Part shown: in pieces, positions 8,756 through 17,452 of the stretch
Position numbering within the stretch: the stretch's first letter is position 1
Layout: every line of letters starts with the position of its first letter
From: Podila epigama
Lineage: Eukaryota; Mortierellomycota; Mortierellomycetes; Mortierellales; Mortierellaceae
Assembly (NCBI GenBank): GCA_015679605.1
Contig: JAAAVE010000530.1
Coordinates: forward strand, 1 to 17,452
Direction: 5' to 3'
DNA: 17,452 bases
Notes under the pieces: generated by a model
Databases searched by the model: none
What the model was told of the DNA's origin: nothing
What the model saw: the letters and a program-made list of their open reading frames with translations, nothing else
Program-made: the position numbers and the translations under genes

Positions 8756-11700
8756 CATGTCGAGACGGGTGTCGAGCTACGTCCAATACCATTCAGCAAC
8801 GTTGTAGCAGCAGCAGCAGCTGTTGCTGTAGACGCTACACCTATTACAGCTCCAGGGACCAGTTTATACCGATAAGTGAGAACAACATCACTCGACGTCT
8901 TCCAATAATGAGACCGAATCGTCGCCAGAGTCATGGTAGGCGACAGAACCTGATCATTGCATAGAATCTCAAGCCAGTTCTCTGGACGCAACATGATTTC
9001 AAGCAATTGTTCATTCTTCTCTTGTCCTTGTTGCGCTCGTTGCTCGTCACAAATGCGTGCTTGTTCTGCCTCTTGTGCTGTCATCTCACGGAATGTTGGC
9101 GCGGTATTAGAAGGTGGTGGTGGTGATGTGGTCGTTGTCGATAGTGATGATGATGATGATCCTTCTGTCATGGTACCTGCACCTGCACCATCTTGTTGTG
9201 ATGGAGGATGGCTAACTTCTTCTTCGTAAACCGGCTCCAAAACTTGATTCTGTCGAGAATGACCTGATTCGACAGCTTCTTGGTCAGTCATTGCTGCTTT
9301 TGCTTCTGCTTCTGCTGCTTGTGCTTGTGCTTGTGCTTCTTCAGCTGCAAGGACAGCTCTGGAAGCTTCACCCACCAGCCACTTGGGTGCACCAATATTC
9401 AACTTTTCAGCAACATGACCCATCACCTTTCGGATTCGGAGCATGCGAGGTGCAGTCAGTCGAGGGTTTCCTCCAGGTAACTCGCCAAGGATGAGTGGTC
9501 CCCGTTCGCCTTCCTGATCATGATGTGGTCGCAATACAAAGCTGACCTTGGCTGTCTCCTTGATCGGAATCGTGTTCTTGAGAATCACTTCCAGTACCCA
9601 GTTGGGCATGATCTGCACCAACGGGATATAATCAGTCACCAAGCTCCCAACACTACCTCGATACAAATCTACCGACGATGACGCCTCCCGTGATTGTTCA
9701 GAGATAATGACCGGAACATGCGGTGGTAGAACCGTCAATGGACAGTCAAGAACTGTAGGTGGCGTAAAAGGTGGATGTGGTGGACGGATGCTGATGGTTG
9801 AAGGAGGTGGCTGCGACATACCAGGGTTGAGAACAGACTCCAAGGAATGACTTGAAGTCGTGTCCGACGTCGAGTGCTCATCATCCAGTTTGAGGACCCC
9901 GAGACCACCAGTGCTTGTGGACTTGGTTGTGGTTGTGCCGCCAATAGCGGCTGGTGGCAGGACAGAAGAGCCAGTTCCAGAGAACGTGGTTTGAGTAGGC
10001 GTCAATGCCGTGGCAGCAAACAAGGACCCGGGTCCATATTGTTCAGGCGCCATTGACGGGCTATTCAAGCCTTGAGGTGTCTGTGATCCTGAAGGAATAC
10101 TGATGTTGGCCATCGTGGGCGACTGTCCATAATTCTTTCGAGAATTGAGCGGTCGTCCATTCTCAAAACGTTGTTCAGCACTAGGTGTCCTGGCCAATTT
10201 TTTCACAGAGTGCTTGAGACGCCCCATGAAACCGTTACTGGAACTCGAGTTGGGTGCTGTCACAGTCGGTGAGAACGAGGTTGGGGTCGAAGGAATAGAA
10301 GGCGAGGCCGAAAGTGACTTTGCAGACGAGGTCGGTAATGTGGAAGGGCTTTGACTGGGTGATTTTTCGGCTCTAACCGTAGTATCCTGTGGTGAGGAGG
10401 TCGCCCTTGTGCCCGCCGTAGAAGGAGATGGATTTGTGTCCTTGACCATCTCCCCATTGCGCAATCCTTCGGGCGATGTGTTGATGGTTGGACGTCCATT
10501 CGAGAGTGGCGTTGTTGTAGTCGTTGTCGTCGTCGTTTTTGTGGATGAGGCTGAGGAGGCAACATTCTCTTGACTGTTGGAGTTGACACCGTTGTTGGGG
10601 GTTACGACCTCGTTCCGCTCATTGGTGACGACTGTTGTTGGTACAGACAACGCAGAGCTAGGTACTGTAGGAAATTCTTCCGGATGTTGCTGTCGATAGA
10701 CTTCCCTCTCGTAAGCGTCAATGTGCACAGGGATGTAGCTATCAAACAAGTTTCGTAAGACCCACTTTCCGACGATGACTAGAAGTGACCATTGACAGAT
10801 AGGAAAAGTCTTTTGTTTAGTTCCCTTGTACATTATTGCCTTTGTCAGAAAATCAAGTATACACAGCGCGAAAAAGAAGAGCAAGAGTAAAAACAAGAAA
10901 AACACATACTTCGCTGGTCTTCGGGCCGTTCGGGATGGGGTATCTCTTCTATTTCATCGCAATAGACCTCAGCGTCAAAGCATCGTGCCTCGTCCAGGTG
11001 TACAGTCAGGGCTCCAATACGAGTATCAATCGTACACCAAGTGGGAACCGATTCTACAGTGTTGAGCTCCTTCACAACCTCCTCGAGTTTGCGTCCAGTA
11101 AACGTCTCTAGTTGGACACACTATACATACATAAAGAGATGTAGAGGAAACGCAAGCATATACACTCTTCAGTTCTAGTAACATAATGAGAAACGTCTAC
11201 TGTCCATTCATCTTCCAGTGAGCAAGAAACTGTGTTGTAAGAGTTTGAATATCCCTTCCTATCCTTACCTTGATCAGATCCCAGAGTGCAATCTCACCAC
11301 ACTTATCCTCGGTCACGACCATGCGGCGGTTATTCAGCACCGAGTGCTTGATAAGACCATGCTCACCAACAATGACGTTCTCAGGTGCATCAAAGATGGG
11401 TGCGATCAAACCCTCATCATCCTCAGAACTATGTTGGCTTTGCCTGTCACCTCTGGAGCCGACGCAGAGGGATGCCAAGGACGCTGCTGAATAGACAGTG
11501 GATGTAGGATAGTAGTGCTCCGGTGTTGGATCGACAAATGTTGCGTCGTCCAAGTTCATTTTGAGAATGTTGGCTGGCACGATGGACGCTGTCATTTCTT
11601 CAGAACGATTGCTCCTTGTGGGGATATCTGGCCATTGGTATATACTGCTCGAAGATGTCGCTGTCCAGATCCGTGCATTGTCGTGTGCTACCAACTGGAA

Positions 11701-13868
11701 AGAGGGCATTGGCAATGAGCAAAAACATGTGCTTGGTTGCGGCACAACCTTTTTTCTTTTTCGTTTTCTTTTTACAAGAACAATGCTATCATTATTGACA
11801 TTGTACACATACCCTTGCGACGCCTGCATCCGCCTTGCAAATAATCACACACTGCCCTGAATCACTGTCGTCGTACTCGTGGCCATGAGGGTTGTATCTG
11901 TTGACTTCAGTCTTGGTGACGAGTCCATCCTTGCCTCCGCCATAGAAGGTGGAGAGTTGAGGGTGATCTGAGTACAAGGACCAAACAGAATCAGAATGCA
12001 TGGTGAAAGTGTTGATGCAGCGCTGAGCTGTTAGGGACCAGAGCTTGATGGTGGTGTCGGACGAGGCCGATAAGATCTAACACGTCAGAGTTGTAAGGAA
12101 TGTTAAGCATTGAGCATTGTTGTGTGCATGCTATGTATCCCGCGTGAAATATATCCGCATTTTCAGGTTTTGTTGACTCTTTTGCCAATAGGCGAAAAAA
12201 ACAAAACACCATTGGTAAAAGGGGATTGTAAAGAAACAAAGAATGGGGACATGCGAAATGCTTACGGTGTCTCCACTCTCACTAATCAAGAGCGCGCGGA
12301 TATTGTCGGTGTGTCCTGCAAACTTTGTGATCCTCTGCCCCGATCGTGGGTCCCACACTCTGACAATCTAACAATAATGAACCAAAGTGGTGTTAGCGTT
12401 AAGAGTTAAGGTAAGATTGGCAAGATTCGCATAGCGTGTGACCATCACAGGAAAGGAGGGAAATACGTGTTCCCTGGTGCTGCTGGATGATGATTTCGTC
12501 TTTTTGACAAACGCGTACCTTTTCTGGTGAACCAGTAGCCAGTACTGTTCCTGCAGGATTACATGCCAAAGCATACACGGATGCCTTGGATGATGTCTCT
12601 GGAATATGGCCTAGGTATTACAGATGAATAGACAATGAAGAAGACAACAAAAAGTCAATCTCTTGTTCATGCTTTGGTTTGTGCTCTCACATGCATGTCT
12701 GTGTGATGATGATACCCATTGTTTTTTGAATACTGTACCTAAAGATGTGAAATGAGCGGTTCTGCCCTCTTTGATGTCCCATAGACGAACTGTTTTGTCG
12801 AGTCCACCACTGGCGACCCACCCAGGTCCAGGAGCATAGGCCAATGTCTTGACATAGTCCTCGTGTGTGCCGATGATGTGTGCTGTGGACGAGTGATGTG
12901 AATGAGGTCTGACCAACTTGACTGTCCTGTCTGAGGAAGCAGAGATGACTATTCCGCCGTGAGAGCATCCATGTCACAGAAGGAAGAGAAGGAAGGTTAA
13001 AAGAAAGAAAGAAACTTGGTGTGACAAAAAAAACGAATTAAAGTGTAAACTTGGAGACAGTCGACTTTACGTGTTTCTCCATTGTGACAGAGGACGATAT
13101 CGTTCACCCAGTCCGTGTGATGGTTGAACGATTGTCGAAAGGTCGAAGGGGGCAAGCCCTATGGTTGACATTCAGATCCATGACCCCACGATCCGCATTG
13201 AGGATTAGGATAGGATGGGGAATGGTATGGAATGAGGTTAAACAGTAAGCAAAAAAAAGTACATCAAGGAAGGAACCCTTTCGTCCATCCAGTTTAGCCC
13301 AGACGCAACCCATCTGATATCTTTTTTTCTCACACACTCTCCATCTCTTCATCCATCCTGTCCTATTCATATCCCTATCCACACACACACATACACACTC
13401 TTTGACCCATCTACCACTGCGCTCAATTAGGACAACAAATATAAACAAACAAACAAAAAACACAATTTACCTTGGGGTTATCCACAGTCTCGCCTGGGAT
13501 ATCTCGTGGCACTGGTGCCTAAACCAACAGAGAAAACAAAGAACAAGAGAATTTTGTTAGTCGCATTGGATGTCTCTCTCTGTGTTGCTATTTCATGTCG
13601 ACAGACAGACAGACAGACAGACAGATACACGAGATATATGTTCGTGGTCGTGTTCCAGTTGTATTACCTCGAGGTGTAGATCCCAGGCCGCAATCATGCC
13701 ATCTCTACCACCAGTGTAGAGGATGCCTCCAGGGACATTGCCAGGTTGTGATGTTACTGAGGTGGTGTCGAGGGCGAGTGCATTGACACCTAGGAGATGG
13801 GCGTTCCTGTTCCCATCCTTGCGCAATACATAAGAGATTCGGTGGGTGACAGCCGGCCGTTGGAACAT
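8755..13868 (-). CDS. WDR48: WDR48/UAF1-type WD-repeat activator of deubiquitinases (S. cerevisiae Duf1, S. pombe Bun107 relatives)
   Basis: Ten minus-strand exons: 13868-13668, 13518-13471, 13158-13071, 12948-12739, 12610-12519, 12367-12266, 12076-11813, 11694-11269, 11120-10910, 10778-8755; 3666 nt, 1221 residues. WDR48 proteins bind and activate USP1/12/46-type ubiquitin proteases. The propeller is readable blade by blade: [60 protein letters not shown], a degenerate [13 protein letters not shown], and [11 protein letters not shown] at the end of exon 8. Then come the ancillary segment ([32 protein letters not shown]) and the C-terminal DUF3337/SUMO-like part ([55 protein letters not shown], and a TYRYK end). 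Human WDR48 has 677 residues; the excess is a Ser/Thr/Pro-rich insertion at about 575-925 plus an Ala/Gln/Glu-rich one near 1030-1130, all inside the last exon. The blade-2 terminal Trp is Val. Confidence 0.93.
9290..9348 (-). repeat. in-frame GCT/GCA-rich trinucleotide-hexanucleotide repeat in the WDR48-type gene
   Basis: On the minus strand, GCACAAGCACAAGCACAAGC and GCAGAAGCAGAAGCAAAAGC units encode an Ala/Gln then Ala/Glu-rich segment ([18 protein letters not shown]). It lies between the two conserved blocks of the C-terminal domain and is likely a length-variable linker or helix. Confidence 0.75.
13600..13625 (+). repeat. (GACA)6 microsatellite in the first intron of the WDR48-type gene
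   Basis: Perfect GACA units between exon 2 (ending at 13518) and exon 1 (ending at 13668) of the minus-strand gene, about 40 bp inside the intron from its donor. Confidence 0.85.
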
Positions 13869-14001
13869 TTTATTTGTGTGGGGTGTTTACAATAAAAAAA
13901 AGGGTTTTTTGAGTTGTGGGCGTAAAAGTGTGGGGGGTGAATGTAGAAAGTAGGTGAAGGTGTAAGGGAAAGGTGTAAAATGTCAATGTGGATGTCAAGG
14001 A

Positions 14002-14021
14002 TGACTGACTGACTGACTGAC
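14002..14021 (+). repeat. (TGAC)5 microsatellite
   Basis: Five perfect TGAC units about 135 bp upstream of the WDR48-type start codon. TGAC is also a bZIP half-site core, though the spacing here looks like plain repeat expansion. Confidence 0.8.
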
Positions 14022-14242
14022 AAGGTAGGACTCTATGCGCGTGCACACTCACACAATCTCTTTTCTCTCTTTTTTTTTTTTACACACGCGCACAATTGAA
14101 TGAATTGAGTGAGCGAATGAGACTGAAAAAGAAAAGGAAGACAATAAAGATGATGGATGTCTTTGACTCTCCTCCTTTCGTCTTCTTTTCAAGGCATGCA
14201 AAAAGAAAGAAAGGGAGCGATGGATTGGTGAAGATGGTAATG

Positions 14243-14276
14243 GGATGGATGGATGGATGGATGGATGGGATGGATG
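14243..14276 (+). repeat. (GGAT)n microsatellite with one interruption
   Basis: Six perfect GGAT units, then an inserted G, then two more. It lies in the middle of the divergent intergenic region. The + strand translation is a Trp/Met/Asp repeat and is not a protein. Confidence 0.85.
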
Positions 14277-14587
14277 GAATGGATAAAAGAAAAGATGAAT
14301 GATGAAGAGAAGAGAAGTTGGCTGTCATTCTTGTTCTCTCTCCTTGTGACTACTCACTCCACATCTCTCTCCCCCATGGGTCATTGGGTCATTGGTCTCT
14401 TCCTTGACAATGGCTTTTGGGGTCACCCATAAAAAGCATGGAAGAATGAAGTGAGCCCGATGCTGGGCTTTTTTTTTTTTTGTGTGTCTGTTGTCTGTGT
14501 GTGTGTGAATGTGCATGCTTGCATTTGTTGTCTACTTTTAGTCCACATGAATGTCATTTGAACCATGGGCCACCCAGTTTTGGTCCA

Positions 14588-14637
14588 ATGTCAAATGTCA
14601 AATGTCAAATGACAGTTGGGGTTGGGTTGGGTTGGGA
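14588..14637 (+). repeat. ATGTCAA x3 followed by a GTTGGG run
   Basis: Three direct 7-bp repeats (14588-14608), one diverged copy (ATGACAG), then about four G-rich GTTGGG-type units. This sits just upstream of the TATA-like element of the palmitoyltransferase gene, where upstream activating sites would be expected. Confidence 0.7.
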
Positions 14638-14681
14638 TAGGGTGAATTATAAGCAGTGAGTGGGATCACAGTCATCTCTCT

Positions 14682-14740
14682 TTCACATTCACAATTCACA
14701 TTCACAATTCACATTCACATTCACATTCACATCATTCACA
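14682..14740 (+). repeat. ATTCAC/ACAATTCAC leader repeat
   Basis: Irregular tandem ATTCAC units with two ACAATTCAC variants, ending five bases before the palmitoyltransferase start codon; probably in its 5' UTR. The coding frame is open through it but has no ATG, so it is not part of the protein. Confidence 0.75.
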
Positions 14741-14745
14741 AAGCA

Positions 14746-16597
14746 ATGCTGCCATCCTCATCCACACATGTATTCACACCACTCCCAGTCTCCGTCTCCT
14801 CAGACCTACAGTCACCTAGTCCACCACCACGACCACCTCCTCCTCTACGACCTCAGCCGCATTCACGCGCCCGTTTCCATGCCACTTCGTCATCAAACAC
14901 CTTGGAAGATCGGATCCTGCGCTTGATAGACTGGACCAACGCACGCCTGGGGCCGATCTTGCTCACGATTGCCTTTGTACTACTCTCGCTCACGACCTTT
15001 TGCTACTTTTCAGTGTATATCCCCTTCCACTACCCTTATCCTAGTCTCCATCTCAGTCCAGACACAGACTTGGATACGGGCAAGCGACTTGGTGGTAGTG
15101 CTGAAGGGAGTCCTGCCACGGAAACAATGATGTCTGGTCGGTCCAAAGGCTACTACGCCAACATGGTCTGGTCTCTTTACTTGGTCTGGGGACTAGTAGC
15201 CAACTACTACTACGCCATCACTACACCGCCAGGTTCTGTCTTGTCTTTCTCGGACCCAGTGGACCCAGTATGGTGCCAACTAGTCGCGTTCTTTATTTTT
15301 CTTCTTCTTCTTTTGAGTACCAAATGTAAGAATGCGTCCCTTTGTTGATAACCATGCATGTTGTTTTTCCTTATTGTTACCAATAGAGTCATGCCAGTTA
15401 TGAACATGGACACAACACTCTGTTGGAGATGGAGTGTAAGAAATTATGCCATTTGCATGCCATGATGTTTGTGTGTGTGTGTGTGTGTGTTCTCTGTTGT
15501 GAAGACAACACAACGCGTAAAAAAAGAAACACGACATTTACCATGCATTAACTCTAATATTCTTCGGACTTTGCTTTTTTTCTTCGTCTCCACTCACCCG
15601 CATAACATCCTCGCCTCGTCACCCCTTACAGCCCTTGCTTCCTCTTCTCAGCCCCTGCCCATTTGCAAGCATTGTATGAATGAGGGTCTTGCCACTTTTT
15701 TTGTGTCCTTTTTTGACCTTGGCCTAAACTTGGACTGTACTATAACCTGAAAAAGAACTCATACATACTCATGAACAACTGCACTTTTTTTTCCCCTTCT
15801 CTCTCAAGGCAATCTTCCAAAGCCAGAGCGAACACATCATTGCAACGTGTGCAAAAAATGCATTCTCAAATACGACCATGTAAGAATAACAAAATAACAT
15901 GGACCCATATCTGAAGTCGTCCTATCTCTTCTTGACACGTTTCCTTGACACTTTCTCATCTTCTTATCCCTTCACATCTTATAGCACTGTCCGTGGATTC
16001 ACAATTGTGTTGGCCACTTCAACCATCGGTTCTTTGTCATGTTCATGACCAATCTCTTTGTCGCATGTGTCTACTTTGTTGGCATGGGAGTCGGCCCTTT
16101 TCGACTCTTGGCCGATGAAGAGGTGAGTTTGAACCATCCACAATTTACCTTGTCCTCTACTACAATAGCATACATCTATGTCCTTTAGATTATATATATA
16201 TGTATGTATTTACTGTACCCATCGTCCATGTAGGCATATTGGCCATTTTGGCTTGATAGGGGTTTGGTGGCATTCTCAGAAGTGGTTGCTGTTTTTGTTG
16301 GCCTTGCTGTTGGTGCAATGGCTGGATGGCACTGGTATCTGGTAAATGGTCGCCTCAGGAAAAAGAAAAGGTGAAAAGGATAAGAGACCCCTCCATCCAA
16401 GTAACTCTGCATTTTTTTTTCTACTTTCTTTGTACCCTACTGACTAGACATTGACGGCACAGACAACATTGGAGCAATACAGTAATAACTACATGAAGAA
16501 CGTCTGTAAACAAAACGGCGATACCTTCTCCAACATGTATGACTTTGGGCCTATCGGGAACTTGCAAAACTTTTTCAACATTGGCAAGCGAGGGTAA
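14746..16597 (+). CDS. DHHC-type protein S-palmitoyltransferase (ZDHHC16-like)
   Basis: Seven exons: 14746-15267, 15387-15435, 15632-15673, 15809-15879, 15985-16122, 16234-16341, 16448-16597; 1080 nt, 359 residues. These integral membrane enzymes transfer palmitate from CoA to protein cysteines. After a Pro/Ser-rich cytosolic start come TM1 (~69-91) and TM2 (~138-158), then the zinc-finger cysteine-rich domain CKHCNLPKPERTHHCNVC..C....DHHCPW with catalytic Cys230, TM3 (~244-263), TM4 (~285-304), and a cytosolic tail with the TTxE motif as TTLE (316-319) and the NMYDFG...N...FFNIG block. Cys205 is split T|GC by intron 3, and intron 4 falls between DH and HC. The short exons 2 and 3 carry little conserved sequence and were set by phase: readthrough at the first donor would add a hydrophobic stretch and then meet a stop. 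The stop is TAA 16595-16597; a donor overlapping it (GTAACG) could instead join 16775 and end one residue later at TAG 16779-16781. Confidence 0.9.
15471..15490 (+). repeat. (GT)10 in intron 2 of the palmitoyltransferase gene
   Basis: A perfect 20-nt GT run 36 bp after the exon 2 donor. Confidence 0.9.
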
Positions 16598-16613
16598 CGT
16601 TTATGTTATGCTA

Positions 16614-16648
<35 letters not shown>

Positions 16649-17053
16649 CGATTCTTGTCATCTTTTTGTCATGTCCTTCCATATCATTGCTGCACTCGCA
16701 TAGTGTTGATTTTACTCTTTGTTAAGGAACGTGTGACATCTCTTGTTCAATATTGCCATTCTCTATATTGCTAGGCACTAGTAAGTACGTTTTCTTTTTT
16801 TTCTTTTCTTTTTTTTTCGAAACGATTTCTCGCCCATTCCTTAGGCAATTGCTTCTTCTCGTTCTTCCCCAACTGCTTTCATCCTGCAGAAACGTACTAA
16901 AAAAAAAAATGTAACCATTGTCTCTCGTTGACTGTAAAAATTTAGTCCATGGTTCACTGCACTTCTCCCACTCTGTATCCCTCCCATTGGAAACGGCAAA
17001 TCATTTGAAAAGAACGGACGAGGATTTGTTCTTTTATACAAAGACGATATCGT
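16598..17053. other. shared 3' region of two convergent genes
   Basis: No gene is supported. It holds a (GTT)11 repeat at 16615-16647, several T and A tracts, a possible alternative last exon of the palmitoyltransferase (16775-16781), and a 14-bp perfect palindrome at 17042-17055 that overlaps the possible stop of the next gene. No canonical AATAAA for the palmitoyltransferase was found on the + strand. Confidence 0.55.
16615..16647 (+). repeat. (GTT)11 microsatellite
   Basis: Eleven perfect GTT units, 18 bases after the palmitoyltransferase stop codon, in the 3' UTR (or in the alternative last intron). Confidence 0.9.
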
Positions 17054-17452
17054 CTAGGTTATCTGTTGCTTTTGTTGCCTCTTTCTTTTTATTATTATTT
17101 CAGCTGCGAATGAGAAAGAAAAGAGAGAGGAACAAAGTGATAGAAGCACTCTGTGCTCGATTTTATTATTTTATATTGTGTCAAATAACAAAAAAAAAAG
17201 ATGAAACGGCTGTCAATGGACAAACCTATAGTGGAAACCAGAGTCGACTCGGCCTGTATCAAAGGCGATCGTGATGAGGAATGAGCATGGCGGTCGAGGT
17301 CCGTCTCTAAATCCGAGAGAGAATTGGTCATAGTACTGTCACTGTCGCCACGGTGATGCTTTCTATGGTTCAATCCTTTGGCACTCATGACTGTATTCCT
17401 TGATGATGAAAACGACAAGCGGCCGTGCTCACTCATTCCACAGACCAATGCA
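17054..17452 (-). CDS. 3' end of an unidentified Ser-rich protein gene (5' partial)
   Basis: On the minus strand one frame is open from the window edge (17451) through VCGMSEHGRLSFSSSRN, HRKHHRGDSDSTMTNSLSDL and HSSSRSPLIQAESTLV; the other two frames stop at once. The composition (Ser, His, Arg, Asp) suggests a disordered C-terminal tail. No family is recognised. The frame runs on past 17226 into AT-rich hydrophobic sequence that does not look coding. A G|GTTTGT donor at 17226/17225 and a long pyrimidine tract ending CGCAG at 17104 define a likely 122-bp intron; joining gives a short basic end (RKRQQKQQ) and TAG at 17054-17056. If that intron is not real, the frame stops at 17095. An AATAAA (minus, 17162-17167) lies inside the proposed intron and would favour a shorter transcript. 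Confidence 0.45.

Larger units (their letters stand above)
13869..14745. promoter_or_regulatory. 877-bp divergent intergenic region between the WDR48-type and DHHC genes
   Basis: No gene is supported. It contains a TGAC x5 repeat (14002-14021), a poly(T) tract near 14069-14081 flanked by ACACGCGCA-type sequence, a GGAT repeat (14243-14276), a hairpin followed by a T tract (14454-14481), ATGTCAA x3 (14588-14608), a GTTGGG run (about 14615-14637), a TTATAAGC TATA-like element near 14647-14654 and an ATTCAC repeat leader before the palmitoyltransferase ATG. The two start codons face away from each other, so both promoters must lie here. Confidence 0.6.

Noticed and set aside
13600-13625. Short direct repeats as a CRISPR array
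   Set aside because: It is a plain tetranucleotide microsatellite without spacers.
14454-14481. Hairpin plus T tract as a bacterial-type terminator
   Set aside because: The surroundings are eukaryotic with spliced genes, and the stem is only 5 bp. It is listed only as a low-interest possibility for a small RNA end.
14615-14637. GTTGGG run as telomere-like sequence
   Set aside because: There are only about four imperfect units in the middle of a gene-dense region, and the unit is not the usual fungal TTAGGG.
15268-15348. Extension of palmitoyltransferase exon 1 through a hydrophobic stretch (AFFIFLLLLL)
   Set aside because: It would add a membrane segment at the wrong place in the four-helix topology, and the next donor (GTAAGA) joined to the following acceptor creates a stop. 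The GTATGG donor at 15268 keeps phase.
15674-15690. Later donor giving CKHCMNEGN in the palmitoyltransferase zinc finger
   Set aside because: It lengthens the spacing between the second Cys and PKPxRTHHC by three residues and uses a weak GTCTTG donor. The GTATGA donor gives the standard spacing.
17095-17225. Continuation of the last minus-strand frame to its stop at 17095 as coding
   Set aside because: It is an AT-rich hydrophobic translation that includes an AATAAA-like signal and a typical intron 3' end (pyrimidine tract and CGCAG). It is kept as an alternative in the feature note.

Overview
The window looks like ordinary nuclear chromosome of a fungus. It holds short spliceosomal introns (about 70-270 bp) with GTAAGT/GTATGT-type donors and CTAG/TTAG/CAG acceptors, poly(dT)/CT-rich gaps, many simple repeats, and fungal housekeeping gene families. 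An early-diverging lineage (Mucoromycota, Mortierella-like) would suit the intron density and repeat style, but that placement is an impression and not a proof. I see no bacterial operon, prophage, CRISPR array, rRNA, tRNA or transposon.

Layout, left to right. (1) 92-827 (+): 3' exon of a gene that starts outside the window, encoding a Gly/Tyr/Gln-rich disordered tail. (2) 1421-2955 (+): NUS1, the non-catalytic partner of cis-prenyltransferase, four exons. (3) 3068-5288 (-): an aldo-keto reductase with a mitochondrial-looking leader, five exons, tail-to-tail with NUS1 and 112 bp apart. (4) 5616-8554 (+): a TMEM16/anoctamin membrane protein, five exons, sharing a 327-bp divergent promoter region with (3). 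(5) 8755-13868 (-): a WDR48/UAF1-type WD-repeat deubiquitinase activator, ten exons, tail-to-tail with (4) and 200 bp apart. (6) 14746-16597 (+): a DHHC palmitoyltransferase, seven exons, divergent from (5) across an 877-bp repeat-rich gap. (7) 17054-17452 (-): the 3' end of an unidentified Ser-rich gene that starts outside the window.

Every internal exon junction given for genes 2-6 was joined by hand and checked for phase. The summed CDS lengths are 1107, 1692, 2337, 3666 and 1080 nt, all multiples of three, and conserved motifs run across the joins (split Cys and DH|HC in the palmitoyltransferase, the NUS1 C-terminal RxG, the WD blades).

The genes do not form a pathway. Three act at membranes (dolichol synthesis, lipid/ion transport, protein palmitoylation), one in ubiquitin removal and one in redox metabolism; nothing suggests co-function beyond shared promoter regions. 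I do not see a new biological system. The points most worth a second look are a frame-preserving GC-AG intron in the anoctamin, a Phe where the aldo-keto reductase catalytic Tyr is expected, a very long disordered insertion in the WDR48 homologue, and introns that cut through the DHHC zinc-finger and catalytic motif.
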